From assembly GCA_050287965.1 (NCBI GenBank), contig JBNKCX010000028.1, forward strand, positions 1-6,176: 6,176 nt of DNA, read 5' to 3'. Both the position numbers and the translations under genes were made by a program. This DNA is from CBFDBF01 sp050287965. Lineage in GTDB: Bacteria; Pseudomonadota; Gammaproteobacteria; Chromatiales; Chromatiaceae. A model generated the notes under the pieces. That model was not told the origin of the DNA and ran no database searches. It saw nothing but the letters and a program-made list of their open reading frames with translations. Shown piece by piece: positions 6,040 to 6,176 of this stretch (its first letter is position 1; each line of letters begins with the position of its first letter).

Positions 6040-6048
6040 CTGTAGGAG
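6040..6048 (+). repeat. Second REP-tag copy without a clear palindrome
   Basis: CTGTAGGAG here repeats the tag of the REP-like element at 5900-5908, in the same orientation 140 bases away. The sequence after it (AGATCGTCCCAC) does not form the REP hairpin, so this may be a decayed or partial copy. Confidence 0.35.
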
Positions 6049-6162
6049 AGATCGTCCCACCCCTCACCTTAAAGCGCCTATAAGGAATCTATCGGCTATC
6101 GACCGACGATTTAGGCAAGCCAGCGCCAGGTGAGCCCCGACAAGCACTATTCACCTTAGTCG

Positions 6163-6176
6163 GGAGGAACAACGAT
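6163..6176 (+). promoter_or_regulatory. Possible Shine-Dalgarno for a gene at the window edge
   Basis: GGAGG (6163-6167) is followed by seven bases and then AT, the last two bases of the window. If the next base is G, this is a well-spaced ATG start on the plus strand. The gene itself is outside the window, so its existence is inferred. Confidence 0.35.

Larger units (their letters stand above)
5778..6176. repeat. Gene-free region with REP-like and other palindromes
   Basis: About 400 bases follow rep with no gene I can support. The content is mosaic: a run of CGCAAA/CGCGAAA-like units (5797-5830), a REP-like element (5901-5930), two more hairpins (5945-5960 and 5974-6001) and a second copy of CTGTAGGAG (6040-6048). 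Further pairings approach a Shine-Dalgarno-like site at the window edge. GATTTAGGC occurs at 5866-5874 and 6108-6116, bracketing the hairpins. Such clusters are typical of REP/RAYT-populated intergenic DNA in gammaproteobacteria. The possible open frames here translate the repeat sequences and look spurious. Confidence 0.6.

Noticed and set aside
5774..6083. Overlapping frames of about 96 codons on both strands after rep
   Set aside because: Both translate palindromic repeat sequence, have no good ribosome site and show no protein-like pattern.
1..6176. CRISPR array, toxin-antitoxin pair, phage or defence system
   Set aside because: No regularly spaced identical repeats, no small gene pair and no nuclease, methylase or phage genes are visible; rep is the housekeeping helicase.

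Overview
The window reads as chromosomal DNA of a GC-rich gammaproteobacterium. The strongest evidence is a full-length Rep helicase that follows Escherichia coli Rep almost motif for motif. A small exported DUF2782-type protein, a family I know mainly from Gammaproteobacteria, agrees with this. The intergenic REP-like palindromes (GTAG/GGAG followed by a hairpin) fit the same group. I cannot name the genus; a Chromatiales or Ectothiorhodospira-like lineage is a guess.

Layout, left to right. Bases 1-304 hold no gene but carry three strong hairpins in a row, which look like a dispersed palindromic repeat. Bases 305-2229 (minus strand) encode the two membrane subunits of a TRAP transporter: the large permease DctM and the small permease DctQ, whose stop and start codons share one base. 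A clear Rho-independent terminator at 2324-2356 (minus strand) separates them from an upstream two-gene unit on the same strand. That unit is a LOG-family (TIGR00730) nucleotide phosphoribohydrolase-like protein (2788-3498) followed by the DUF2782 protein (2393-2719). A 263-base divergent region with a fair sigma70-like promoter for the LOG gene leads to rep on the plus strand (3762-5777). Bases 5778-6176 hold no gene that I accept, but are packed with small palindromes and REP-like pieces. The window ends just after a good Shine-Dalgarno sequence, suggesting another plus-strand gene starts at or beyond the edge.

Function. Rep is a 3'-5' DNA translocase that clears proteins from DNA and helps forks restart. 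The LOG-like enzyme probably cleaves nucleotide monophosphates to free base and ribose 5-phosphate. The DUF2782 protein is exported and of unknown role. DctQM would import an organic acid using an ion gradient, but the solute-binding protein DctP needed for this is not in the window. The genes form at least three transcription units (rep; LOG-DUF2782; dctQM), with no evident common pathway. I see no CRISPR array, tRNA, rRNA, transposase gene or defence system. The unusual material is in the two repeat-rich flanks, and I found no convincing new multi-gene system.
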